A stretch of DNA of 50,000 bases from Leishmania mexicana MHOM/GT/2001/U1103 (taxonomy: Eukaryota; Euglenozoa; Kinetoplastea; Trypanosomatida; Trypanosomatidae). The notes under the pieces were generated by a model. That model worked only from the letters and a program-made list of their open reading frames with translations, did not search any database and was not told the origin of the DNA. The stretch is taken from NCBI RefSeq assembly GCF_000234665.1, contig NC_018332.1, forward strand, positions 305,952 through 355,951, given 5' to 3'. The translations under genes were made by a program, and so were the position numbers. How positions within the stretch are numbered: the first letter of the stretch is position 1; every line of letters begins with the position of its first letter. Shown here piece by piece: positions 9,360 through 18,775 of this stretch.

Positions 9360-11347
9360 GTAGATGACGCGGCGATACCCAATAGCCCTCCAGCCTCAAA
9401 GGTCAGAAAGGCGACTTTGGCCTGCATTGACCGCCTCTCTCTTGGCCACAGCGCGATCCCGTGCGCTGTCCCTCTTCTCTCCCGAGGTGCTCTACCATAG
9501 ACCTACGTTTTAAATTTTATGGCTTGCTTTTGAGTTTCTCGTGATATCAACGACCCCCCCCCATTCTAGCGTCGGCGTCCGTGTGTGCCGCAGCATGTGC
9601 GTGGGTGCGCAACCCCCTCCTCATTCATCTCCTGTCACCTCTCCGCCTTGTTTGCTCAGCCCTGTGCGCGAGTTTTTGAGAAGGGCCAGCAAGCAGCCAC
9701 ACCGTAAATATATATGAGCTAAACAAAAACGCCTTGCAGAATGCCATTCCCGAAAATGTGTGAAGAGAAAAGGGGCGGGGGTGGGGGGGGGACTGGTGGA
9801 GCAGCAAGCAAGCGTGTGCCTCCACATCCGTGCTTCTCTCTCACATCCATACACACACACACGTCTCCTCCCTTCTGTACTCGCCCACACCCTCCCCCTC
9901 CCCTTCCCCCGCGGTGCTGCGGAGTGCGTGGATGACGCGTGCTCTTATCGTGTGCGCGTGGACTTGTTTTTTTTTGCCCCCCCCCCCTCGGACTTTCCTC
10001 CCTCCCCCTTCCCCTCTTGGGCTTTTTTTTCTGTGATGCGTTGCACCGCAGAGATGCGTGCACGTGCACCGTCGCAGATCGTTTTTTTTTTTGCCGACTG
10101 TGTACGTGTATGTGTGCGTGTCGACATCACCGTCATTGGAGGATAGACACGGCACTCGCATCGCACCCTCTGCTGCCACCAATCCCCCTTCCCCTCCGCC
10201 TCGTTCTCTCTCTCGCTTGTGGATGAGGCAGTGGGGCAGGGCAGGGCGGTGCGGCCATCGTGTACGATGAACCCGAGACGTGTCGTTTTTACACGAAAAC
10301 TCAGAGTGCAATGAGAGAGCGATAAAGGACAAGAATGGAAATCTTGACAGATAAAAAGAGCAGCCACACACACACACACACACACGCAAAAGGAAACACG
10401 CAAAGTCGGATGGGCGCACACATGCATGATGCCCGCGTCCACGTGTATGCGTGAGACCGTGTGGTTCAACATGCTTAGCCTGGAGAGGGAGCGGGGAAGC
10501 TACTGCCTCTTCTGATGTTTGGAGCGACGCTGGTTCCGCCACTTGGCCACCTGCACCAATGGGCACTCCCCGTCGCTATTCCCCTCCTCCCTATGCCGAT
10601 GTTGGCGACTGACCATGGATTGGGGCCCACGTGCATGTGCGTGTGCATGCGAGGTCAATGGTTACAGTCTCTTGATGGTAATCCCACCGCAGCAAGACAT
10701 GGCTTTCGTGGAGCGAACGGCGGCATTTGCAGGGCACGGCAGAGGTGAGTACAGTATGGTCGGCGGCAAGACATGCTGACGCGGCGACTGCCCTCCTCCC
10801 TCCTCCCTTTGTTTTCTGTGTGGCGTGCACGCTGTCGTGGTTGTTTTCTTGCTTGTCCTCCATCCCCATTGTCCTCTTCGCTCTGCTCCCTCTGTTGTCC
10901 CCCTCTTTGTTATTCGATGCGTCTTGTCCCTTGGGCGCCACTCTGACCCGCAGCGAAATGAAGCGCTGCCCATCACACACACACACACACACACCGTCAT
11001 ATTCGGAGAGGGACCGCCGTGGTGAGCTCACCTCAGAACGACGACGAGCCGTTGTGCAGTGGCGCTGCTTCCTCCTCTTCCGTCCTCATCTCACCATCTA
11101 GACGCAGGTGATCGCGGCGCCCATTGTTTCCAGCCTCCTCTGCTCTTTCCGTTACTTTTCTCAGATGATCTTGGCTCATTCATCGAAGCTGGCGCTGCTG
11201 CTACCCTTTCCCCTTTTTCGTTTTGCCCCCCCCCCCCCTCGCGGGATCCCACTGCTTTCCTTCGCTGTGGTGTGTGTATGTATGTGAGCCTGCTCGCTTT
11301 TTTTCTTGGTTACTTTCAGTGTTGTAGGTGTCCATCACGCGGTGATC
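9360..11347 (+). other. Intercistronic region downstream of ribonucleotide reductase
   Basis: No gene is supported over nearly 2 kb. Contents include a T/A-rich patch at about 9505-9525, a guanine-run cluster at 9772-9791, T runs near 9967-9975 and 10082-10092, and CA runs at 10365-10385 and 10975-10993. The proximal part is presumably the reductase 3'UTR. A T-rich stretch ending in AG at 11318-11319 (TTTTTTTCTTGGTTACTTTCAG) is a good acceptor for the next gene. Confidence 0.5.
9772..9791 (+). other. Guanine-run cluster with G-quadruplex potential, sense strand
   Basis: Runs of 4, 5 and 9 guanines are separated by single C and T bases. With the longest run split, this fits a four-tract quadruplex with very short loops. 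It lies on the transcribed sense about 410 bases past the reductase stop codon, so it could fold in the 3'UTR. Folding is predicted from sequence alone. Confidence 0.45.
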
Positions 11348-12259
11348 ATGAGGCGTCGCTCGCACTCCAAGTTCGCCGAGGCTTCGGCCGGGGTGCCTCA
11401 CACAAAGACCGTTGCTCAGCTTCGGACGGAGGTCGATCTGCTTGAGAACGCTATCAAGGATCGCAAACTCTTGTTCCTGGACCTGTGCGAGCAGTGGGGT
11501 GCGTCGGCGACCGCGGACGAAGAAGCTACTCAGGTGCCGCCCCCTGAAGATCCCGTAGCAGAGGCGCGCCGACTCGACACCCGCAACGCCTTCCTGCGCG
11601 ATGAGCTTAAGGTTTTGGACGCGATAGAGAAGCAGTACGCCAATGACCCGCGCGTACGTGACAAGCGCAACGAAGTGCGACTGGTGCAGATGCAGATTGC
11701 CCAGGTAGAGCGCGAGATCGACACGCTGCAGAAGGTGAAAAAGTGGCGCGACGAGGGTCTGCGCGCGATCGGGCGCACAGAGGAGCAGACTCGACGCATG
11801 CGTGGGCAACAGCACGAGATGAACGCGCAGCTGAAGGAAGAGGTGCGGCAGGGAATGGAGGAGCTGCGGGAACTAGAAAAGGTGGACATGGAGGTGCATA
11901 CGCGGCTCGCAAGGCTGCAAGATCAGGTAAAGCTGTCCGTGACAGAGGCTGATGTGCAACAGCTGCGACAAATGCTGGAGGCGCAGAAGGCGGAAATAGA
12001 AGATCTTTCCGGCAAGGAGGCGGCGTGGCGGAAGCAGCGCGCATCGGTGCGCGAAGAGGACTACCGCACAGTTTCGAAGTACAACAGCGAGTGCGCGACG
12101 CTCGCCGAGGAAGAGGAGCGCCTCCAAGCGCTGCTGCGTCAAAAAGGATTAGAGCTGAAGCGAAGCTATTATCTGTTAAAGCGCTATGGCTCTGTGTCTC
12201 CTGCGCCAATGAGCGACAGAGGTGGTGATGGAGTGGGGGACTTGCTGCCCTCACCCTAG
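11348..12259 (+). CDS. Coiled-coil protein, hypothetical
   Basis: 303 residues from the first ATG; a clear T-rich acceptor sits about 29 bases upstream. Nearly the whole protein from about residue 20 to 275 is predicted coiled coil by eye: it is rich in Glu/Lys/Arg/Gln with heptad-like Leu/Val spacing (AQLRTEVDLLENAIKDRKL, QIAQVEREIDTLQKVKK, LQALLRQKGLELKRSYYLL). A Pro-rich interruption (TQVPPPEDPVAEA) is near residue 60. There is no signal peptide, membrane segment or enzymatic motif. Proteins of this type are common in the trypanosomatid flagellum and cytoskeleton, but nothing here proves that location. No gene symbol can be given. Confidence 0.85.
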   Translation: MRRRSHSKFAEASAGVPHTKTVAQLRTEVDLLENAIKDRKLLFLDLCEQWGASATADEEATQVPPPEDPVAEARRLDTRNAFLRDELKVLDAIEKQYANDPRVRDKRNEVRLVQMQIAQVEREIDTLQKVKKWRDEGLRAIGRTEEQTRRMRGQQHEMNAQLKEEVRQGMEELRELEKVDMEVHTRLARLQDQVKLSVTEADVQQLRQMLEAQKAEIEDLSGKEAAWRKQRASVREEDYRTVSKYNSECATLAEEEERLQALLRQKGLELKRSYYLLKRYGSVSPAPMSDRGGDGVGDLLPSP

Positions 12260-13504
12260 GCTCGTCGATGTGCGAAGGCAGGCACCGTCAACCGTTGTCC
12301 GGGTTGACTCTCCGGTGATACTGTGCATTGTGACCTCCCCCCTCCCCACCCACCTACCGCCTTGGCTCTGCGTAGGAGTGCGTTTTCCTCTCCCCTTGTT
12401 TCCTTCGTTTTTCTTTCGTTGGCCGTGGGGCTACACAAACACTGCAGGTGTCGCCGCCGCTCTTTGTCTGACTATTTATGTGTATGTGTGTTGCGCATGT
12501 TGTGGTGCCCGCTCTCCGCTTGGAATCCGTCTTGCTCACCAGAGCATCTGGAACGCGTTGCAAAACGAAAAGAAGAAGGCGCGACCGCGTGGGCCTGTGT
12601 GGCCAGCGGCTTCTCCTCCCCTTCATTGTCTCGGGTTGTCGAGAGAGAGGGCGCAGATGTGTATCCAAACCGCGATGGCGCACACGCCCTTGCTGTCTGT
12701 CTGCATCTCTCTGCATAATGTCTCGTGGTGGGCAGGCCGCTGCAGGCTCGGGTCTCGGCACTCGAGCGGCCGCTAAAAGGGCCAACGCCTAGCGTCCACA
12801 CGCCGCTAGTACACCCTGCGTGTTCTTCGGCGAACTCATATGCGCATGACTGCACTCGTCTCCACTGGGCTCTGCTTTCTTCTCCTCTCCTTCTCTACGT
12901 TCATCTTCCTCTCACCCTTTTGCCCGACAAACCCACCACATCCGCTGGCGGGCGGGGCTGGTTTCGAATCGGCGGCTTGCGCCTGCATGGGTGTGCCATC
13001 CTATTCGTCCTCTCTTCTTTTTTTTTTCGCTCGTTACATGGACGTCCCATTCTTCGTTGGTGCCCCGCCTGCACATGCACATACACGCCTTTCCTTTTCC
13101 CCGTATAGGAGATTTTGATCGCGTAATCACCGAACTTCCAACGCCATCATCGGGTGAAGCAGTGCGTGCGGTATACGCATATAGACGCGGAGGAGGCCTC
13201 CCTTTGGTAGGCGTGAGCGTGCGTGTTGTGTGCGTGCGCCGTCTTCTCGACCTCTTTCTCTCTCACCTCTTCCTTCCTGCGTCTCTCCTCTTTCCCTCTT
13301 GTAGTCTAGCCTCCTCCCCTCCCCTCTCCTTCATTGCCCCTCTGCTGGCTTTCATCTTTCGCTTGTATTTTCCTCGCTGTCTGTTTTTTTTTTTTCACTT
13401 GGGTGCACCGTTTCCCTCCCTCCCCGTCCGCCTGTGCCGACTGGACATCATCACGAGCTTCTTTCTCGCATCGCTTTTTTTTCGTTTTCCCGGCTTGTTT
13501 GCGT

Positions 13505-13538
<34 letters not shown>

Positions 13539-14359
13539 CTCTCTCTCTCTGCGCTCCAACGAGCGATCTTCACCGGCCCCCCTCCCTTGCCCTCTCTCTG
13601 TCTCTTCCCGCCGCGACACTGTCTTCCCCCATCCATCCCTCAAGACATACACATACACGCTGTGCATGTGCCGCTCTGCGTTCACCTATACACACAGGCT
13701 GTTTCCTCTCTCTCGTTGCCGCACTCCCGATAAGCGCGCGCGCAGAGGCTAATTTTTTTTTTCGTTGCTCATCGACCCCCTCCCTTCCTAAAACGACGAC
13801 AACGGCATAAAGAAAAGAAAAGGGCACTCTTTCGTCTTGTCCACCGGCGCACACGCGCTTCTCTCTCTCCTCTTCTCTCCCGCTGCAAACACACACCCAT
13901 ACACATACGAAGAGGCGCATCCACACACACACACACACACACCGGAGTCGCTCACTCGCTCTCTGTTCTCCTTTTGTTGTCTTTATTTCGCGCCCCTCGT
14001 GAGGACCCCGCCTCGCTTGGTTGCGTGTGTACGTGTGGACGTCTTTCTCTCTCCCTTTCTTATGTGCCTCTTGATCCACACCTGACACGTCTAACTGAAC
14101 CTCTGGCCGCCCCCTCTCCCTCCCCCTCCCTCTGTAGCTCTCCCCCGCTTAGACGCACGCCCGGAGAGCACATCCACTTTCTCTCCGTCCCACTCTCTCG
14201 CGCTTGTCGTCGCTGCTCTTCCACGGAGTTGCGTGTGCCCGTCGGCGTGTCTTTCGCTTGGAAAGCGAAAAAAAAACGTTTTTTTTGTCTGCGCGTACGC
14301 CAGTGTGAGCGCGTCTCGCATGTGTGCCTTTCCCCTTCCCCTTCGTGTCTTTTGTTTTG
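12260..14359 (+). other. Intercistronic region with long GT/CT microsatellite
   Basis: About 2.1 kb with no supported gene. It is dominated by C/T-rich sequence, with a T run at 13384-13395, a GT/CT microsatellite at 13507-13550 and a CA run at about 13922-13942. Near the end, a T-rich stretch leads to AG at 14302-14303, a candidate acceptor for the following nuclease-like gene. The open frames seen here are low-complexity and not coding-like. Confidence 0.45.
13507..13550 (+). repeat. (GT)15 followed by (CT)6 microsatellite
   Basis: Fifteen uninterrupted GT units at 13507-13536 are followed, after AG, by six CT units at 13539-13550. It is the longest perfect dinucleotide run I noticed in the window. 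Confidence 0.9.
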
Positions 14360-17300
14360 ATGATGCCTTGGCCAAACGGGGAGGGGGCGGAAGGCCGCGG
14401 AACCGTCGGCGGCACACACTCCGGTGGCCATGAGGACAGAGTATGTGTAGCATCGGAAAGCCCCGCCCGATACCGGGGTACGAGGTCGAGCAGCAACAAC
14501 AGGTTCAGCCTTGTCGCCGCCACGCCGGATGTAAATATCAGCGACTACCAACCGCTGGAGGTCCCACGGACCACGACAGTGCGCCATGTGACGATGAGCA
14601 ACGGCAGCGGTCTGCCATTGCAGCGGACCTCTGCGTCGGAATTTTCAAGCCTCGCCGGCATCAGAAGCCTGCGCAGTGGCGCCAACACCTCGGCCGCCTC
14701 CGAAGACCTGCCGCTGCCCGTGCTGACAGTGCTACCCTTCTCCTCCGCCTCGAGCGTTACCAAGTCAGCCGGTAGTACCCGCGTTGGTGTGGAGAGCGGC
14801 ACCGGCGGGTCTGGTGCCGCCACCACGGGTGCTGCAGCGACGACCACAAGCATCGGCCCGGGTACCTCGTCCGCTGGTCGCTCAATGACGCTACTGGAGC
14901 GTCGAAACAATCGCGAGCGCAGCGCTCTGAGCCTCTCATGTCTGTCAGGGCTGAATGTAGAGAAGCTTCAGGAGAGTATGCGGGAAACTAGTCTCGTACT
15001 GAATTCTCAAGAAACACCAGTGCCTGTGTCGCAGGGATGGTCGAAGACTGTCGCCTCGGCGGCGCTGCTGAGTGATTACGCCATGCCATCTGTGCACGCG
15101 TCGCCGTCGGGCGCGCGAGACGTGCCCCACTCCATGGCCGCGCACTCGGCGCGGCAGGCCACCGCCAAGTTTCAGGGTCAGGCGCCGCGACCCCCCAGCA
15201 GCGGCGAAGACGGCAGCGGGGCCCGCCGCAGTCATCCCATTTCCACCTCGGATTCCAGAACGATCGACACGATACCTGGAGCGCTAAAGGTAATCGGGTA
15301 CAACATCCTGGCGAGTCGGCTAGCGTCTACCGACTTGTACCCCGCCTGCCCACCGTCGGTGCTGAGTGAAGAGTACCGACTAGAGCTCATCAAGGAAGAA
15401 CTCCGATGTGTTGACCCCGACATATTGCTCTTGGAGGAGATCAGCGTGGCGGTGCACGAGCGCACTCTCGGGCCTTACTTGAGAACGGCGTTCGGGATGG
15501 AGGGGCATCATGTGGTCATCACGGATCGAAATGGAACTCCTCGCTGCGCTCCGCTGACGCAACAGTCCAAGACGGCAGCCGCGTTCTCGCCTGCTCTTGC
15601 GATCCCTTTTGGAATCCCCTGCAGCGCTGAGAAGAGGCCGAACTCGGTGAGCATGACGGCTGCATTAGCCGGAGCGGCGGCGTGCAATGGTGACGCTTCC
15701 GCTCGGTCCGGCGCGGCCGGAGGTGCCGCGAACAGCTCCGGCGACGTTGAAAAGAGGAGCAACTCGCCCCATCTGCCTCAGCTCACCGAAACGAGCTGGA
15801 GCCGCCGCTCCAGTCGGCGCAGCAGTGGCGCTGTCGCGTCTCGATTTCCCGAGGTCACGTGCGGCACCCCGGCCATTTGGCAGAAACGTGGCGAGGCGTC
15901 TCTCTCCCAGCACTCACAGCCGTTCAGCATGCCGCCACAGGAGATGTCGTGCTCCTCGCTCGAGGACCCACACGTCAAGCCCAAAGCAACGATGGATGAG
16001 GAATCGATGCAGCGAAGTTACAGCGCAGTGGAGCTCACCCAAGGTGCTACAGCGCGGGTGAAGCGGCAGACGGTGGGGTCTGGAGCGCCGCCGGCAGTAC
16101 TTCGCGCGGAGAAGACCGCGGAGGAGGCCCTCGGCCACCGGCGAGTGGAAATGGATGGGGTGAGCATCTTTTACAAGGCGGCACGGTTCCGTGAGCTAGA
16201 GGTGATGCCGGTGCTCTTCAACCGTCTCGCCGCCGCGGAGAAGCGACTCACCCACTACGAGCACAAGAAGCTTCAGGTGGACTCGCACAATGTGGCCCTC
16301 GTTGTGGTGCTGCAGGATATGCAGGTGATCGGGGCATCTCGCATATACGTGGTGGCTGCTGTGCATCTCATCTGGCAGCGCATCAACGCGCAGCTGTGGC
16401 AGGCGCATCAGCTCCTCCGCGTCATGGAGGGACTGAAGCACAAGTACTCCAAGGGCTACGTGGACCTCGTGTACCCAAGTGGCCGAGGCTCCATCGCGTG
16501 CGACAGCGCAGTCACCCAGCCGCCGAGCATCATCGACACCCCGCTGATGCGAGAGGGAACGCGGCGGCACGTGCAAGACGACGTCGCACCTCAGCCATCG
16601 CTACTAACGCCGCTACCGCTGCAACAGCCGCGCGCGCTGTCTGCGCGGTGCCAAAGCATAGTACCCAGCCGCGCAACTACTGAAGCCTCCGACCTGGCTG
16701 GAGACAGCGACGGTAGCAGGCTCTTCAACGTCACTGCCACCGATCGCATGCGCTGTAGGTACGCGAGCGTGTGCTCTGGCGTTGCCTCATCGCCTACATC
16801 GTCCGTCACATGCATTATCGGCGGCGACTTTAATTCCGAGCGCAGCGGGCCGGTCATGGAGTACTTGCGCACCGGCAGGGTGCCTGGGGGAGCGGAGGTG
16901 ATGAAATACTGGCGAGCACTCAAGTCGGAGTCGCCGGCGCCGCTCGACCACACGGATGAGCGCGGCACTGGTCGGGCGACTGGCAGGGATGCGGTGAATG
17001 CGCTGCGCCACACGTCTCCAACCCCGCCAAAGGTGCCGCCACCAACACTGTGTGGTGTGCTGAGCGCCGCGAGGCAGGAGATGATCAGGATCTCCCCGCG
17101 CAACTCTATGCACTCCTCCTTATGTTCTATGGGCTCGCCACCGTCGGCGCTGCCGCGCCGCGCGACCAAGTCTCCGCCCTGCGACTCCGTGAGCGACGCT
17201 GCTAGTCGTGCTGCGAGCGGTACTGAGGCAGGTGACAGCCTCTGCCTCCATCAGCCATACACCCCACTCAGCAAGCGGCCATTCAATCTCTACCCTGGCC

Positions 17301-18775
17301 GCGTCCCGGACGGCGTGCTGTCCTCGCACGATAGGGCAGACAATCCGCTGCGGTGCCGGCAAAAGTTGGCGGAGGATACCATGGTCGCCGCTTCAACGTC
17401 CCCGCGAAGGTCTTTCCCGACACGGAGTCCACAGGCCGCCGAGAATGGCCTCCGCTTCAACCGAGGAAGCACCTTCCCGACTGTCTTGTCAACGTCGAGT
17501 AGCCTCATCGACACGGCGAGCTCTGGCTGTGATGATGGCCGTGGTGGTGACAGCAACCTAGCAGCGGTGGCCGCGTCGTCATCGCAGTATGTGCCGTGTT
17601 CTGCGTCGTCGAGCCCCGCTGGCTGTTGCAGTCCGGATGCTGAGCTGCCACTGCTGCGACACTCAATGTCGACGAACAGGGCTTTCACTGTAGATGCCGC
17701 TTCCCCAGCCTCCGCACCGCAGACCTCGCCGTCGTCTGCGCGGCAGAACGGAGACTCCGCCCCCATCCTCGAAAACCACCGCGTGTACACACGACGACGC
17801 ACCTTACCGGACATGAACAACATCGAGAGTGGTACGCTGGAACAGTCCTGTAGCCGCAGTGCCAGCGAGTGCGGAAGCGTGCTGAGCACTGCGTTTCCCA
17901 CGAGCTGCACGATGCGACTCGCCGTGCACACTCGTCACGACACACTCAGCGTGGAGTTGGGCGAGCCTGACTGGGAAGACGAGGAAAGCCGTGGACGGAC
18001 CCCCACACTGGGCGATGCAACCAACGGTGCATCTTCGGCGCAGCCGAGCTCCTCTCATAATCACAAGGAAGGGTTGGGTGGTGCAAACGGGGTCGTTGAG
18101 AAAGGAGAGGTGAACGCGAAGCGGCGGCATCGCATCCACGTGGTGACAAACTCCGCAGATGCGAACTGCGTCGGCAGTGGTAGCAATTCCTTAGCGGCCT
18201 TGAACTACGGACCGGTGTTGGGTGACCACCGGTTATCCTTGCACGGCGACCCGGCGACGTCGGCGTCTCCGCGCGCACGTCCGAAGCGGCGGTCCGCCGT
18301 CGTGGCATCCGGGGACGAGGCACCAAGCCTTCTTTCACCACAAGCCGCGGACCATTTCTCTTCCCAGACCTCGCCGCAGTCGCCGTCAGCGGTAGACTAC
18401 GAGTTCACGTGCTCGAACGTGTCTACGTCACCATCGGCGTCCCCCTTCTGCCTGCCTACGCTAATCGCCAAGAGCGACTACACCCCGTCCAGCCCGCCAG
18501 TGCTGCTCATTGACGACGTCGTGCACAAGATCCGCTTGAGTGACGCCTATGCTCCGTATTGCTACCGCCATCCTTCCTATGTGTCGGCGGTGAACCCGTC
18601 CACGAACATGGAGGGTAAGGTGCTCGACCACATATTATACGAGGATGAGCATGTTGTGTGCGGCGGGGTGCTGCGGCTCGGCGAGCGACAGGAGCTTCCG
18701 AATGCCCGGGTGCCAAGCGATCACTATATGATCGGGAGCGTGCTGGTCCCGATCCAGGAATTGCACCGGGCTTGA
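14360..18775 (+). CDS. Large endonuclease/exonuclease/phosphatase (EEP) family protein, CCR4/nocturnin-like
   Basis: 1471 residues from tandem ATGs at 14360/14363. An EEP nuclease fold is split by long insertions. Recognisable elements in order: Asn315 in GYNILA, Glu359 in ILLLEEIS, the strand GVSIFYK near residue 600, His669 in VAAVHLIW, Asp823/Asn825 in GGDFNSE, Asp1423 in VLDHILYED, and Asp1454/His1455 in VPSDHY. This is the full metal-binding and catalytic set of CCR4-type deadenylases and related nocturnin/2'-phosphodiesterases. Ser-rich low-complexity sequence forms a 300-residue N-terminal extension and two insertions (about 380-595 and 835-1370). No leucine-rich repeat domain, as in yeast CCR4, is visible. 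Poly(A) shortening is a reasonable inferred role but the substrate is unknown. The start is uncertain: a pyrimidine tract runs right up to the first ATG, and the next in-frame ATG is at 14594. Confidence 0.85.
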   Translation: MMPWPNGEGAEGRGTVGGTHSGGHEDRVCVASESPARYRGTRSSSNNRFSLVAATPDVNISDYQPLEVPRTTTVRHVTMSNGSGLPLQRTSASEFSSLAGIRSLRSGANTSAASEDLPLPVLTVLPFSSASSVTKSAGSTRVGVESGTGGSGAATTGAAATTTSIGPGTSSAGRSMTLLERRNNRERSALSLSCLSGLNVEKLQESMRETSLVLNSQETPVPVSQGWSKTVASAALLSDYAMPSVHASPSGARDVPHSMAAHSARQATAKFQGQAPRPPSSGEDGSGARRSHPISTSDSRTIDTIPGALKVIGYNILASRLASTDLYPACPPSVLSEEYRLELIKEELRCVDPDILLLEEISVAVHERTLGPYLRTAFGMEGHHVVITDRNGTPRCAPLTQQSKTAAAFSPALAIPFGIPCSAEKRPNSVSMTAALAGAAACNGDASARSGAAGGAANSSGDVEKRSNSPHLPQLTETSWSRRSSRRSSGAVASRFPEVTCGTPAIWQKRGEASLSQHSQPFSMPPQEMSCSSLEDPHVKPKATMDEESMQRSYSAVELTQGATARVKRQTVGSGAPPAVLRAEKTAEEALGHRRVEMDGVSIFYKAARFRELEVMPVLFNRLAAAEKRLTHYEHKKLQVDSHNVALVVVLQDMQVIGASRIYVVAAVHLIWQRINAQLWQAHQLLRVMEGLKHKYSKGYVDLVYPSGRGSIACDSAVTQPPSIIDTPLMREGTRRHVQDDVAPQPSLLTPLPLQQPRALSARCQSIVPSRATTEASDLAGDSDGSRLFNVTATDRMRCRYASVCSGVASSPTSSVTCIIGGDFNSERSGPVMEYLRTGRVPGGAEVMKYWRALKSESPAPLDHTDERGTGRATGRDAVNALRHTSPTPPKVPPPTLCGVLSAARQEMIRISPRNSMHSSLCSMGSPPSALPRRATKSPPCDSVSDAASRAASGTEAGDSLCLHQPYTPLSKRPFNLYPGRVPDGVLSSHDRADNPLRCRQKLAEDTMVAASTSPRRSFPTRSPQAAENGLRFNRGSTFPTVLSTSSSLIDTASSGCDDGRGGDSNLAAVAASSSQYVPCSASSSPAGCCSPDAELPLLRHSMSTNRAFTVDAASPASAPQTSPSSARQNGDSAPILENHRVYTRRRTLPDMNNIESGTLEQSCSRSASECGSVLSTAFPTSCTMRLAVHTRHDTLSVELGEPDWEDEESRGRTPTLGDATNGASSAQPSSSHNHKEGLGGANGVVEKGEVNAKRRHRIHVVTNSADANCVGSGSNSLAALNYGPVLGDHRLSLHGDPATSASPRARPKRRSAVVASGDEAPSLLSPQAADHFSSQTSPQSPSAVDYEFTCSNVSTSPSASPFCLPTLIAKSDYTPSSPPVLLIDDVVHKIRLSDAYAPYCYRHPSYVSAVNPSTNMEGKVLDHILYEDEHVVCGGVLRLGERQELPNARVPSDHYMIGSVLVPIQELHRA

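Noticed and set aside
6077..10688. An inverted pair of 27-base segments (6077-6103 on + and 10662-10688 on -) sharing TTACCATCAAG, 23 of 27 identical, flanking the reductase gene; considered as SIDER remnants.
   Set aside because: Pairs this similar are expected by chance when all positions of a 50-kb window are compared, and the sequence outside the core does not match.
12955..12980. GGTTTCGAATCGG, reminiscent of a tRNA T-loop.
   Set aside because: No matching acceptor stem, D-arm or anticodon arm is found at the right distances.
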